From contig NZ_JAUSXK010000001.1 of assembly GCF_030815955.1 (NCBI RefSeq), forward strand, positions 744,001 to 808,000: DNA of 64,000 bases, written 5' to 3'. Positions 26,293-35,361 of the stretch are shown in pieces. This DNA comes from Microbacterium murale. GTDB lineage: Bacteria; Actinomycetota; Actinomycetes; Actinomycetales; Microbacteriaceae. The first letter of the stretch is position 1, and the number at the start of each line of letters is the position of its first letter. Both the position numbers and the translations under genes were made by a program. A model generated the notes under the pieces. The model was given only the letters and a program-made list of their open reading frames with translations. It searched no databases and had not been told where the DNA came from.

Positions 26293-27318
26293 TCACCTCC
26301 CTGCCACCGATACGGCGGCGCCCTCGCGCCACCGCTCGTGCTCGAGAGCGCGAGGGTTCAGGACCGTCGCCGGAACGCCGCCCCTCGAGGCGGTGATGAT
26401 CGCCTCGTTCGCGCTCGCGACGACCGCCCGCGTGTAATCAGCGGTCCAGCACAGGGCATGCGGCGCGAGCGTCACGTTCTCGAGAGCCAGCAGCGGATCA
26501 TCGGGCGCCGGCGGCTCCGGGTCGAACACGTCGAGCCCCGCAGCGCGGATCGTGCCGTCCTGAAGCGCGCTCGTCAGTGCGCCCTGATCGATCAGGGCGC
26601 CGCGCCCCACGTTGACGATCGCCGCGCTCGGCTTCATCTTGGCCAGTTCCGCGGCGCCGATCATGCCGGTGGTCGAGGCGTTCAGCGATGCGCACAGCAC
26701 GACGACGTCGGCCGTGAGGCCCTCGTCCAGAGGGACGATGGGGACGCCGAGACGGTCGGCTTCCGCGCTCGAGCCACGACGGTTGACCCCGATGACGCGG
26801 AAGCCGGCGCCCAGGAGCATCCCGGCCAGCTCGGCTCCGACGCTGCCGAAGCCGACGATCGCCACGGTGGATCCGTCGGTCGCCGTCCCCCGCCACCGGC
26901 CGCGGTCCTCCCACCGGTCGTGCACGACGATCGCGTGCTTCTGCACGAGGTTGTGCGTGACGGCGAGGACGAGCGTGAGGGCCGCGAGAGCGAGGGGACG
27001 CCTGATGGCATCCGGAGTGTTCGTGACGATCACGCCCGCGTCACTGCACGCCTCGAGATCGATCGTGTCGTAGCCGGCACCGAACCGGGCGATGTGCCGC
27101 AGCCGAGGCGCGGCCGCGAGGACCGACGCATCGAAACCCCGGTGTCCGAGGGAGTACACCGCATCGAGGTCCGCGAGATCGTCATCAGTCTCGGGATGCG
27201 CATCGATCACCGACCACTCGATGCCCGCCGCTTCCAGTTCGGGGAGTACGAGATCGCCGTGGACGCTCGTGCCGTCCTCATCAATGGCGTCATTCGTGAT
27301 GCCGACGCGATAGGTCAT
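26293..27318 (-). CDS. D-isomer-specific 2-hydroxyacid dehydrogenase
   Basis: A 341-residue NAD(P)-dependent dehydrogenase. The Rossmann motif is VAIVGFGSVGAELAG (residues about 153-167), with VGRGALID and the active-site Arg region ahead of it, and the C-terminal His sits in APHALCWTADYT. The family interconverts 2-keto and D-2-hydroxy acids (for example glyoxylate/hydroxypyruvate or sugar acids). Its first base overlaps the MFS gene stop (27318). In this cluster it may reduce or oxidise a keto-acid intermediate. Confidence 0.9.
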   Translation of the reverse strand: MTYRVGITNDAIDEDGTSVHGDLVLPELEAAGIEWSVIDAHPETDDDLADLDAVYSLGHRGFDASVLAAAPRLRHIARFGAGYDTIDLEACSDAGVIVTNTPDAIRRPLALAALTLVLAVTHNLVQKHAIVVHDRWEDRGRWRGTATDGSTVAIVGFGSVGAELAGMLLGAGFRVIGVNRRGSSAEADRLGVPIVPLDEGLTADVVVLCASLNASTTGMIGAAELAKMKPSAAIVNVGRGALIDQGALTSALQDGTIRAAGLDVFDPEPPAPDDPLLALENVTLAPHALCWTADYTRAVVASANEAIITASRGGVPATVLNPRALEHERWREGAAVSVAGR

Positions 27319-28628
27319 CAGGACTCCTTGAGCTCGGCGGCCATGGGCCGGCGGACGAGAACGGTGTAGGCGACGGCGGCGAGTGCCGCGATGATGCCGC
27401 CGATGAAGAACGACGGCGCGTACGAGCCGGTCGCGTCGGCGATGATGCCGGTGAGAAGGGGCGCGAATGCTCCGCCGAAGTAGCCGCCGAAGTTCTGGAT
27501 CGCACCGACGGATGCGACCTGCGACGCGTTCACGATGTCACCGGGCATGGCCCACGCCGCGGCCTGCATGGTGGCGACGAATCCGAGCGCGACGGTCATG
27601 ACGATCATCGCGAGCGTGAGGTCGGCGACCAGCGGAATGAGGCAGATCAGGAGACCCGCGACGACGGCGGCGACCGACATGACGCGACGCTTGGCGGTCA
27701 GCGCGTCGACGCCTGACCGCTTCGTGTAGCGAGTCATGACCCAACCGCCGGTGATGCCGAGGACGGCCGCGCCGACATAGGGGACCGCTGCGAGCCATCC
27801 GGAACCGGCGATCGTGACGCCCCGCTCCTCCTGGAGATACAGCGGGAGGAAGACGATGAAGATGTTCCAGATCCAGATGACGCAGAAGAAGCCCGCCATC
27901 ATGCCCCAGATCTGACGGTGCGCGAACAGGCGCAGCCATGGCACCTTCGCGGCGCCCGTGTCCTGCTTCTGCTCCTCGGTCCTGATGAGCGCGAGCTCAT
28001 CGTCCGAGATGCTCGGGTGCAGATCGGGGCGACGGTAGAAGATGAAGAACGCCACCGCGAGGATCAGCCCCAGCACGCCGAGGAACACGAAGATCGCGTG
28101 CCAGCCGAAAGCGATCATGATGCCGGTCAGGATCGGCGGTGCGATCGCCGGCCCCCACTTGGATCCGGAGTCCCAGATCGCCGTGGCCTGGCCTCGCTCC
28201 GAGCGGGGGAACCAGTCCGCCGTCAATCGTGCGCTGGCCGGCCCGTTCGGTGCCTCGGTGACTCCCAGCAGGAAGCGGAACGTCACGAAGTGCCACATCG
28301 CCGATCCCACGGCCATGAGACCGGTCGCTATCGACCATCCGGCGATCGCCAGGAAGTACATCCGCCTGGCGCCGAGCTTGTCCACGAGCCAACCTGCCGG
28401 AAGCTGCGCGAACGCGTAGGTCCAGCTGAACACCGTGCCCAGCAGGCCGATGTCGGTGCGGGTCAGTCCCAGCTCGTCCATCAGCGCGGGTGCAGCGATC
28501 GAGATCGCGCTGCGGTCCATGTAATTGAGGATGCCGGCGGCCAGCGCCCAGGCGAGGATCCACCACCTCAGGTTCTTGATGGTGCGACGGGTGGTGGATT
28601 CCTTCACCGGTGCGATTGCCTGACTCAT
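27318..28628 (-). CDS. MFS transporter, ACS family (sugar-acid type)
   Basis: A 436-residue 12-helix protein. NYMDRSAISIAAPALMDELGLT and FRLLLGVTEAPNGPASARLT-like text (FLLGVTEAPNGP) place it in the ACS branch with glucarate, galactonate and hexuronate carriers. It is the second MFS in the cluster. Its stop overlaps the dehydrogenase start by one base. Uptake of a polyhydroxy acid or related compound is likely. Confidence 0.9.
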   Translation of the reverse strand: MSQAIAPVKESTTRRTIKNLRWWILAWALAAGILNYMDRSAISIAAPALMDELGLTRTDIGLLGTVFSWTYAFAQLPAGWLVDKLGARRMYFLAIAGWSIATGLMAVGSAMWHFVTFRFLLGVTEAPNGPASARLTADWFPRSERGQATAIWDSGSKWGPAIAPPILTGIMIAFGWHAIFVFLGVLGLILAVAFFIFYRRPDLHPSISDDELALIRTEEQKQDTGAAKVPWLRLFAHRQIWGMMAGFFCVIWIWNIFIVFLPLYLQEERGVTIAGSGWLAAVPYVGAAVLGITGGWVMTRYTKRSGVDALTAKRRVMSVAAVVAGLLICLIPLVADLTLAMIVMTVALGFVATMQAAAWAMPGDIVNASQVASVGAIQNFGGYFGGAFAPLLTGIIADATGSYAPSFFIGGIIAALAAVAYTVLVRRPMAAELKES

Positions 28629-28683
28629 GTCACTCCTTTGTGCGAGATCGGTTGGCGTTGCGGGGTCGTCAGTGCTCGTGTCG

Positions 28684-29454
28684 TCAGTGCATGTAGAGGC
28701 CGCCGTCGACGTTCAGGGTCTGGCCGGTCACGAAGCCGGCGTTCTCGCTGATCAGGAAGGCCACAGCTGCGGCGATATCGGTCGGTGTGCCGATGCGCGG
28801 CAGCACGCCGTCGGCCGCCATCGCTGTCTTGCGCTCCTCGGTGAGGGTGCCGCCCATGATGTCGGTGTCGATCGGTCCTGGTGAGATGACGTTCGCGGTC
28901 ACACCCAGCGGCCCGAGCTCGCGGGCGATCGAGCGCATCAGACCGATGACGCCGGCCTTCGATGCCGAGTACGGCGTCTTCGAGAATGTGCCGCCGCCGC
29001 GCTGGGCGGAGACGGAGGAGATCCCGATGATACGACCGACGCCGTTCTCGGCGAGGGTGCGGGCGACGCGCTGGGTGATCCAGTGCACGCCGTCGAGGTT
29101 GATCGACTCGACGCGGTGCCATTCCTCCGGTGTGACCTCGAGGTACGGCACCGGCGAGGACACCCCTGCGAAGTTCACCACTGCGACGATCTGCGGAAGC
29201 TGCGCCTCGAGGGCGTCGACCGCCGCGACCGACTGCTCGCGGTCGGCGACGTTCGCTCCGACACCGACGGCGCGCACGCCGTGAGCCTCTGCGACCTCAG
29301 TCGCGGTCTGCGCTGCCGCCTCGCCGTCGACGTCGATGATTCCGACGTTCCAGCCGAGCTCGGCAAGGTGGAATGCCGTGGCACGACCGATGCCGCGAGG
29401 GCTCGCAGCACCGGTGAGGATGACTGTTCGTTCGGTGGGGAAAGTTGTGGACAT
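28684..29454 (-). CDS. SDR family NAD(P)-dependent oxidoreductase
   Basis: A 256-residue classical SDR: VILTGAASPRGIGRATAFHL (TGxxxGIG, residues about 12-28), NFAGV (NNAG equivalent), and catalytic Ser plus YSASK. PGPIDTD follows, as in FabG-like polyol and sugar dehydrogenases. It starts 12 bp after the hydroxyacyl-CoA-dehydrogenase-like gene. In this operon it probably oxidises a polyol or sugar acid at a secondary alcohol. Confidence 0.92.
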   Translation of the reverse strand: MSTTFPTERTVILTGAASPRGIGRATAFHLAELGWNVGIIDVDGEAAAQTATEVAEAHGVRAVGVGANVADREQSVAAVDALEAQLPQIVAVVNFAGVSSPVPYLEVTPEEWHRVESINLDGVHWITQRVARTLAENGVGRIIGISSVSAQRGGGTFSKTPYSASKAGVIGLMRSIARELGPLGVTANVISPGPIDTDIMGGTLTEERKTAMAADGVLPRIGTPTDIAAAVAFLISENAGFVTGQTLNVDGGLYMH

Positions 29455-29466
29455 CGTTGGTTCTTC

Positions 29467-30435
29467 TCAGTTCGAGGGGTGGATGGGTGCGGGACCGAGC
29501 TCGTCCATGAGCTTCTTGATCGCGACGTACGCCTTGTTGCGGTACGCGATGAGCTCGGGAGTCCGTTCGGCCGGGACGTCCAGGAACCCGCCGCCCGACT
29601 TGGTGCCGAGCTTTCCTGCGGAGACCAGGTCGGAGAGCGCCTTCGGCGTGGCGAACCGCTCGGGGAACTCGGTCTGCAGCGAGGCATAGCAGAACGAGTA
29701 CACGTCGAGTCCTGCCATGTCCGCGATCGCGAACGGGCCGAAGACCGGGAGACGGAATCCGAACGTCGTGCGCACGATCGTGTCGATGTCCTCAGGCGTG
29801 GCGACGCCTTCCTCCACGAGCTGGGTCGCCTCATGGAACAGCGCGTACTGCAGGCGGTTCAGCACGAAGCCGGTCGCATCCTTGACTCGGGCGGTCTCCT
29901 TGCCCGTGGCTGCCACGATCTCCTCGACGACGGGGAGGATGGCCTCGTCCGTCGCCGCATGCGGGATCAGCTCGACGCCGGGGATGAACGGTGCGGGGTT
30001 GGAGAAGTGCACGCCGAGGAAGCGCTCGGGGTTGACGACGGCCTCGGCGAGCTTGCCGATCAGGATCGTCGAGGTGTTGCTGCCGATGATCGCATCCGGC
30101 GCGGCCGCCTCGGAGATGCGCCGCAGCGTCGCGTGCTTGATCTCGATCTTCTCTGGCACGGCCTCTTCGATGAATGAGGCGCCGGCGACGGCATCCTCGA
30201 TCGTCGCCGCGGTGACACGCTCCGCGATGATCGTCGCTGCACCGGCGGGGAAGAGCCCGTCGGCCACGAACTGCTCGGCCTCGGCGATCAGACGATCGCG
30301 GTTCTGCTTCGCGATCTCGATGTCGACATCGGCGATGCGCACGTCAGCGCCGGACATCGCGAGGCACTGTGCGATGCCGCCGCCCATGTAGCCGCTGCCG
30401 ATGACGGCATAGATGGGGCGTTCCTGATCGGTCAT
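29467..30435 (-). CDS. 3-hydroxyacyl-CoA dehydrogenase-like protein
   Basis: A 322-residue protein with a Rossmann N-terminus (YAVIGSGYMGGGIAQCLA, residues about 9-26), the family signature IIGSNTSTILIGKLAE, GVHFSNPAPFIPGVELIPH with the catalytic His, and the C-terminal dimerisation helices. Without an acyl-CoA setting the family also includes L-gulonate and carnitine dehydrogenases. Given its sugar-catabolic neighbours I favour oxidation of a sugar acid over beta-oxidation, but this is inference. Confidence 0.88.
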   Translation of the reverse strand: MTDQERPIYAVIGSGYMGGGIAQCLAMSGADVRIADVDIEIAKQNRDRLIAEAEQFVADGLFPAGAATIIAERVTAATIEDAVAGASFIEEAVPEKIEIKHATLRRISEAAAPDAIIGSNTSTILIGKLAEAVVNPERFLGVHFSNPAPFIPGVELIPHAATDEAILPVVEEIVAATGKETARVKDATGFVLNRLQYALFHEATQLVEEGVATPEDIDTIVRTTFGFRLPVFGPFAIADMAGLDVYSFCYASLQTEFPERFATPKALSDLVSAGKLGTKSGGGFLDVPAERTPELIAYRNKAYVAIKKLMDELGPAPIHPSN

Positions 30436-30483
30436 TGTGGTCTCCTGGGTCGAATTTCGGATGCGTCGAGTCGAGGGCGCGAA

Positions 30484-31431
30484 TCAGGCGCGTGCGGGAT
30501 CTGGGAGCAGCGTGCGCAGGTAGTCGCGGTTGGTGGCGCAGACGCCGAGGCTGTCCCCGCCGTACTGCTCCATGAGGAACGGGCCGTTGAAGCCGAGCTC
30601 GATGGCCCGAGCCACCATGTCGCGGTAGTTGATCAGGCCGAGCTCCATGCTGGTGGGCACGGCGGTCTGCCAGCTGCCGTCGCCCGCCTCGTCCCTGATG
30701 TAGTTCTTCACATGCCAGTAGTTCGCGTACGGGAGCGTCTTCTCGTGCATCTCGCGCCAGTCCTCGATCGGGCGGTGCAGGCGCACCAGGTTGCCGATAT
30801 CGGGGTTGAGGCCCACGTTGTCCAGCCCGATCTCCTCGATCAGCCGAACGGCGCTGTCCGCGGTGCCGAGGTAAGTGTCCTCGTACATCTCCAGAGCCAT
30901 GGGCAGACCGACGGATGCTGCATGCTCTCCGAGCTCGCGCAGACGCTTCACCGCGAGCGCACGGGTCTCCGCATCGTCAGGGTCGACCGTCCCCTGTGCG
31001 GTCCAGAACCACAGCGCCTCGCGCTGCGCCTGAGTGAACGGCTGGTGCAGGCCAGTGGAGAACACTTGCATGCCGAGCTCGGCGGCGGCGTCGATGGCCC
31101 GGTGCGCGTAGGCGAGGTTCTGCTCGCCCTTGCCCGGCTCGATGACGCTCTGACGCTGCACGTGCACCGAGACGAGCTGCACGTCGTGAGCTGCTGCGAT
31201 CGACTTGAGCTCCTCGCGCCGCTCGGGGGCGAGCTCGGAGGGGCGGATGTGGCTGTCCGCGATCTCTATGGCGGTGAAGCCGAGCCGCGACACCCGACGG
31301 AACACCCCGTCCCAGGTCTCCGCCGATGCATCGTGCAGGCGGGTGCCTTCTGCGGTCACGGGAGAGAACCCGTGCATGCAGACGGCGATGGGCCAGTTCT
31401 CATTGGTGAGGGGGTGCGGCGTTGCGGTCAT
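30484..31431 (-). CDS. Sugar phosphate isomerase/epimerase family TIM-barrel protein
   Basis: A 315-residue AP-endonuclease-2 superfamily barrel. Likely metal ligands are Glu in LPMALEMYED, Asp in VGLNPDIGN, His in YWHVKNYI and Glu in PFLMEQYGG, the pattern of xylose-isomerase-like enzymes. Members catalyse isomerisation, epimerisation or decarboxylation of sugars and sugar acids. It is the first gene after the GntR operator at 31479-31497, so it begins the second transcription unit of the cluster. Confidence 0.88.
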   Translation of the reverse strand: MTATPHPLTNENWPIAVCMHGFSPVTAEGTRLHDASAETWDGVFRRVSRLGFTAIEIADSHIRPSELAPERREELKSIAAAHDVQLVSVHVQRQSVIEPGKGEQNLAYAHRAIDAAAELGMQVFSTGLHQPFTQAQREALWFWTAQGTVDPDDAETRALAVKRLRELGEHAASVGLPMALEMYEDTYLGTADSAVRLIEEIGLDNVGLNPDIGNLVRLHRPIEDWREMHEKTLPYANYWHVKNYIRDEAGDGSWQTAVPTSMELGLINYRDMVARAIELGFNGPFLMEQYGGDSLGVCATNRDYLRTLLPDPARA

Positions 31432-31478
31432 GACGACTCCGTTGACGTGTTCGTATCCGAGTTGATCGAATCTTCATA

Positions 31479-31497
31479 GATCCTATAGGAAATAGGA
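31479..31497. promoter_or_regulatory. Candidate GntR operator in front of the isomerase operon
   Basis: GATCCTATAGGAAATAGGA contains the perfect 10-bp palindrome TCCTATAGGA. The first 15 bases, GATCCTATAGGAAAT, recur exactly at 34583-34597 ahead of the kinase operon. The site lies 48 bp upstream of the isomerase ATG. Two identical copies in front of two operons flanking the GntR gene make it the likely regulator site. Confidence 0.65.
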
Positions 31498-31552
31498 GAC
31501 GCGTCAAGCGTGAGGCAGTGATCCGGCCGACGGCCGGGTCATGGGATCGGAT

Positions 31553-32275
31553 TCAGCTGCGTTCGAGATCCAGGGAACGAGAGCGCACCTGCTCGATGTG
31601 GCGGCGCATCTGGCGCTCCGGAGCATCCTGATCGCCGCTCGCGAAGGCATCGACGATCGCCTCATGCTCAGCGATCGCCTCACGCACATCAGTGACGCCG
31701 TGCAGCACCGACTGGCGCATGCGGTGCAGTTGCGCGCCGAGTGATTCGGACATCTCGTCCAGGTAGCGGTTGCCGCAGTGACGGAAGACGACGCGGTGGA
31801 AAGCGGCATCCGTCGCGAAATAGGCGGTGGTGAGCTCGACCGCAGGCGAACCGGCGCGCATCCCGGTGATGACGCGCTCGCCCGCAGCCCGATGGGCCTC
31901 CTCCGCCGCGCGCAGTTCTTCGAGCATCAGCGGCGCCGCCGGCGTCGCCAATCTCGCCGCATTGGATTCGAGTACGACGCGTGCCTCGAACAGCTCGGCG
32001 AGTTGAGCGGCACCGAGCGGCGGGGCAACGCGGTAGCCCTTGAGGGCTTCACGGGTGACGAGGCCGGTGCGCTCGAGCAGCACCATGGCCTCGCGCACCG
32101 GCGTCGGCGAGACATCCAGCTGACGGGCGATCGTGTCGATGGAGAGCCGCGCTCCTGGCGAGGCATCGCCACTCAGCAGCAGCTGCAGGATCCGGTCGTA
32201 CACGTGATCTCGCAGGCCGCGTCGCTCGATCGTCGCGTCCAGGCCGGACAGACCGCTCTCGAATTCCATCGTCAT
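31553..32275 (-). CDS. GntR-family regulator, FCD subfamily
   Basis: A 240-residue protein: N-terminal winged HTH (SIDTIARQLDVSPTPVREAMVLLERTGLV, residues about 45-73) and C-terminal all-helical FCD domain whose Asp/His residues (FATDAAFHRVVFRHCGNRYL) bind a metal and an organic-acid effector. It is flanked by two operons that share a palindrome, and is itself probably transcribed from the kinase promoter, 81 bp after the RpiB-like gene. The effector is likely a sugar acid or other carboxylate, by family precedent. Confidence 0.9.
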   Translation of the reverse strand: MTMEFESGLSGLDATIERRGLRDHVYDRILQLLLSGDASPGARLSIDTIARQLDVSPTPVREAMVLLERTGLVTREALKGYRVAPPLGAAQLAELFEARVVLESNAARLATPAAPLMLEELRAAEEAHRAAGERVITGMRAGSPAVELTTAYFATDAAFHRVVFRHCGNRYLDEMSESLGAQLHRMRQSVLHGVTDVREAIAEHEAIVDAFASGDQDAPERQMRRHIEQVRSRSLDLERS

Positions 32276-32356
32276 GCTTGATTCTCCCTCGCCGTCGACC
32301 GTTCAGGCGCCCACCAGCGCGACTTCGTCGAGAATGTCACGAACCGCCAGCGTATT

Positions 32357-32812
32357 TCAGGAGCCTTCGTAGGCGCAGATCTCCTGCACCTTCTCGGCAG
32401 AGGCGCTGGCCGGGTCGAAGGTGTAGGTCAGCCATTCGGCTGCAAGACGCCTGGCCAGCTCGATCCCGACGACCCTCTGACCCATGCAGAGCACCTGCGC
32501 ATCGTTGGAGAGCACCGCGCGCTCGACGCTGTAGGAGTCGTGTGCCGTGACGGCACGGATGCCGCTGACCTTGTTCGCGGCGATCGCGACGCCGAGGCCG
32601 GTACCGCAGATCAGGATCGCGCGATCAGCATCGCCGGCAGCCACCTTCTCGGCCGCATTCGTCGCGACCCTCGGATAGTTGGTGTGACCGTCGGCATCGA
32701 CGCCGACATCAACGACGGATTCGACGAGCGGACTCACGAGCAGATCCGCCTTGATGCGTTCCTTGTAGTCGTAACCCGCGTCGTCCGAGCCGATGACCAG
32801 TCGAAGTGCCAT
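32357..32812 (-). CDS. RpiB/LacAB-family sugar-phosphate isomerase
   Basis: A 151-residue protein: [19 protein letters not shown] at the N-terminus, the catalytic loop [22 protein letters not shown] with Cys as base, and [20 protein letters not shown]. This matches the RpiB branch that includes D-erythrulose-4-phosphate isomerases of tetritol pathways (EryI/DerI). Its start overlaps or abuts the kinase stop; ATG at 32812 is favoured, with AAGGGG 10 bases upstream, though an ATG three codons earlier exists. With a DhaK-type kinase it would turn erythrulose phosphate into erythrose 4-phosphate. Confidence 0.85.
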   Translation of the reverse strand: MALRLVIGSDDAGYDYKERIKADLLVSPLVESVVDVGVDADGHTNYPRVATNAAEKVAAGDADRAILICGTGLGVAIAANKVSGIRAVTAHDSYSVERAVLSNDAQVLCMGQRVVGIELARRLAAEWLTYTFDPASASAEKVQEICAYEGS

Positions 32813-32813
32813 G

Positions 32814-34535
32814 TCAATCATTCCCCTTCAGGATGTCGAGAACCGTATGTGCGATGAGTGCGAACGAGACCGCGCCGGGGTCGGGAGTGCCGAGGCTCTT
32901 GTCGCCGTGCGCGCGGGCACGACCGAGCTTTGCCGCGAGGTCGGCCGTGGCTTTCGCCGCGTCGTCCGCGGTGCCGGCGGCGTCCGTCCACGCATCGACC
33001 AATCCGGCACCGGAGCCGACGAGCTCCGCGAGCCGATCGGCGAAGGGGACGATGGCGTCGATCATGGTCTTGTCGCCCACTTTGGCCTTGCCGAAGGACA
33101 TCACCGCGTCCTTCATGGCGGTGATGCCGGCGGCGATGCGCGGCGCATCCGGGTCGCCATCATCACCCAGGGTCGCGCCGAGGGCCACGAGCATCTCGCC
33201 CCAGATCGCACCGGAGGTGCCGCCGCCCTTGTCGGCCCAGGCGTCACCGGCCTGCTGGAGAGTCGTCCGCGCGCCGGCTCCTGCGGCCACGACTGCCGAC
33301 GCCGCAGCAGACGCCGCCCGGCTTCCCCGCTGCATCCCGATCCCGTGGTCGCCGTCTCCGGCGACGCGGTCCATCCGACCGAGCTCGTCGGCCTCGGAAT
33401 CCAGCATCGCGGCCATCGCCGCCAGCGCGCGATCGATCGTCGCCGCCGCCCGCCTGGAACCGTCGCTCGCGGGCCCGATGACGAGTTCCTCCTCAGCGAT
33501 CTCGACCGCGTCGACGACGATCCGCCCCTCGACCGCGCCGCGTCGGAACGCCGCCGTGTCGCACGAGGCATGCCAGAGAGGCTCGAGCTCATCGTCGAGC
33601 CACAGCAGCGTGAGAGAGACGCCCGCCATGTCGAAGCTCGTGCAGAACTCCCCCACCTCGGGCGAGACGACGACGAGACCGGCCTCAGCGAGCAGTCGAT
33701 CGATCTCGGCGTACACGACGTACAGCTCTTCGTACTTGACGCTGCCGAGCCCGTTCAGGATCGGCACGACGCGCGCGCCTTCCCGCTCGATCCCGTCCGG
33801 GATCTCAGCGAGGAGGGACGACACGAACAGTTCAGCCAGACCAGCCGCCGTCGGTACGTCGACCTCGTCGATGCCGGGTTCACCGTGGATGCCGAGACCG
33901 ACGGCCATCCGCCCTTCGGGCACCGTGAACAGCGGTTCATCGGCTCCGGGCAGAGTGCATCCGCCGAAAGCCACACCGAGCGTGCGGGTTCGTGCATTGG
34001 CGAGTGCGGCCAGCCGTTCGACCTCGCCGAGATCGAGGCCGGCTTCGGCAGCGGCGCCCGCGACCTTGAACACGACGAGGTCACCGGCGATGCCGCGGCG
34101 CTTTTCATGTTCGGCGGCCGGCGCGCTGGAGATGTCGTCGGTCACCACGACGGTGCGGCAGTCGATCCCCGCTGCACGCATGCGATCCTGCGCCTGGGTG
34201 AAGTGCAGAACGTCGCCCGCGTAGTTGCCGTAGCTGAGCAGCACACCGCGCCCTTCATCGGCTGCCGCGGCGACGCTGTGCACCTGGTGCGCCGAAGGAG
34301 AGGCGAAGAGGTTGCCCATCGCGGCTCCGTGCGCCAGCCCCGGACCCACCAGGCCCGCGAATGCGGGATAGTGGCCGCTCCCGCCGCCGATCACGACCGC
34401 CACGGTCGGCTCCGCGCCACGCGTGGAACGGACGACCCCGCCGGTCACCGGACGCACCCAACGAGCGGACGCCGCAGCGAAGCCGGCAGCGGACTCGGTC
34501 GCGAAGTCATCCGGGTCGTTGAACAAGCGCGTCAT
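32814..34535 (-). CDS. Dihydroxyacetone kinase family protein (DhaK-DhaL fusion), probable erythrulose kinase
   Basis: A 573-residue ATP-dependent ketose kinase. The DhaK half holds [13 protein letters not shown] and the substrate-linking His in GLGIHGEPG (near residue 215); the DhaL half has the Mg-ATP Asp cluster [14 protein letters not shown] and VGDKTMIDA. The ATG at 34535 has AGGAGA upstream; an ATG 15 codons earlier lacks a ribosome site and overlaps the operator region. Single-chain DhaKL enzymes phosphorylate dihydroxyacetone or L-/D-erythrulose. The linked RpiB-like isomerase argues for erythrulose. Confidence 0.88.
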   Translation of the reverse strand: MTRLFNDPDDFATESAAGFAAASARWVRPVTGGVVRSTRGAEPTVAVVIGGGSGHYPAFAGLVGPGLAHGAAMGNLFASPSAHQVHSVAAAADEGRGVLLSYGNYAGDVLHFTQAQDRMRAAGIDCRTVVVTDDISSAPAAEHEKRRGIAGDLVVFKVAGAAAEAGLDLGEVERLAALANARTRTLGVAFGGCTLPGADEPLFTVPEGRMAVGLGIHGEPGIDEVDVPTAAGLAELFVSSLLAEIPDGIEREGARVVPILNGLGSVKYEELYVVYAEIDRLLAEAGLVVVSPEVGEFCTSFDMAGVSLTLLWLDDELEPLWHASCDTAAFRRGAVEGRIVVDAVEIAEEELVIGPASDGSRRAAATIDRALAAMAAMLDSEADELGRMDRVAGDGDHGIGMQRGSRAASAAASAVVAAGAGARTTLQQAGDAWADKGGGTSGAIWGEMLVALGATLGDDGDPDAPRIAAGITAMKDAVMSFGKAKVGDKTMIDAIVPFADRLAELVGSGAGLVDAWTDAAGTADDAAKATADLAAKLGRARAHGDKSLGTPDPGAVSFALIAHTVLDILKGND

Positions 34536-34582
34536 TGCGGTCTCCTCTGAACGAACGGGGGCACACCTGCGACCCACCACTC

Positions 34583-34601
34583 GATCCTATAGGAAATTGG
34601 A
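34583..34601. promoter_or_regulatory. Candidate GntR operator in front of the kinase operon
   Basis: GATCCTATAGGAAATTGGA repeats the palindrome and flank found at 31479-31497 (identical over the first 15 bp). It lies about 48 bp upstream of the kinase ATG, the same distance as in the other operon, so the layout of operator and start is conserved. Confidence 0.65.
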
Positions 34602-34667
34602 TCAAAGAGTGGAGTGAATCTGGATCGCCGCCTCCGGGCGGCTTGCGCAACGTGCGAGCGGCGGCCG

Positions 34668-35267
34668 TCAGCGAAGCAGGCCGAGGCTCGCCAGTGCCAT
34701 CCTGATGAGGGTGCCTCGGCCGCCCTCCATCTCGGCCGACACCGCGTCGGATGCCGCCTCCTCCGGGGAGAACCAGGTGATCTCCAGCGCGTCCTGGCGC
34801 GGTTCGCATGTGCCGGTGACCGGCACGACGAACGCGAGAGAGACGGCATGCTGCCGATCATCGTGGTAGGCGCTGACGCCGGGGAGCGGGAAGTACTCGG
34901 CCACCGTGAACGGCAAGGGCTGCAGCGGCAGCAGGGGGAAGGCCATCGGGCCCAGATCGTTCTCGATGTGGCGGAACAGCGCATCCCGCACGGTCTCGCC
35001 GTACCGCACCCGACCCGACACGATCGTGCGCGTCATCTCACCGAGCGGCGTGGATCGCAACAGGATGCCGAGCTCGGCGACCTGGCCTGAACCGTCTGCG
35101 CGCACCGGGATCGCCTCGACGTAGAGCATGGGCAGCCTGCGCCGTGCCTCTGCGAGCTCGAACTCACTCAACCACGCAGGATTGTTCGAGTCTGCGGGCA
35201 GCTCATTGAACCGGGAGAGGTCGTCGTCGCCCCCCTCGGGGTCAGGATCAGGTGTGCGCACCGACAT
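34668..35267 (-). CDS. NUDIX hydrolase family protein (DUF4916)
   Basis: A 199-residue protein matching the actinobacterial DUF4916/NUDIX family: NNPAWLSEFELAEARRRLPM, IVSGRVRYGETVRDALFRHIENDLGP, where a canonical NUDIX box (GX5EX7REUXEEXGU) is degenerate, with several of the Glu metal ligands missing. It may therefore bind rather than hydrolyse a nucleoside diphosphate derivative. It is divergent from the esterase at 35362; a TAGAAA box precedes its ATG by 6 nt. Confidence 0.78.
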   Translation of the reverse strand: MSVRTPDPDPEGGDDDLSRFNELPADSNNPAWLSEFELAEARRRLPMLYVEAIPVRADGSGQVAELGILLRSTPLGEMTRTIVSGRVRYGETVRDALFRHIENDLGPMAFPLLPLQPLPFTVAEYFPLPGVSAYHDDRQHAVSLAFVVPVTGTCEPRQDALEITWFSPEEAASDAVSAEMEGGRGTLIRMALASLGLLR

Positions 35268-35361
35268 GTCTCATTTCTACCAGTGTCTGTGTCCGCGCAC
35301 TTGTTCGTGAGCGCGGTGCCTGCGTCTGCACGGTGTCGGTGCCGGCTGGCAGGATGGATGT

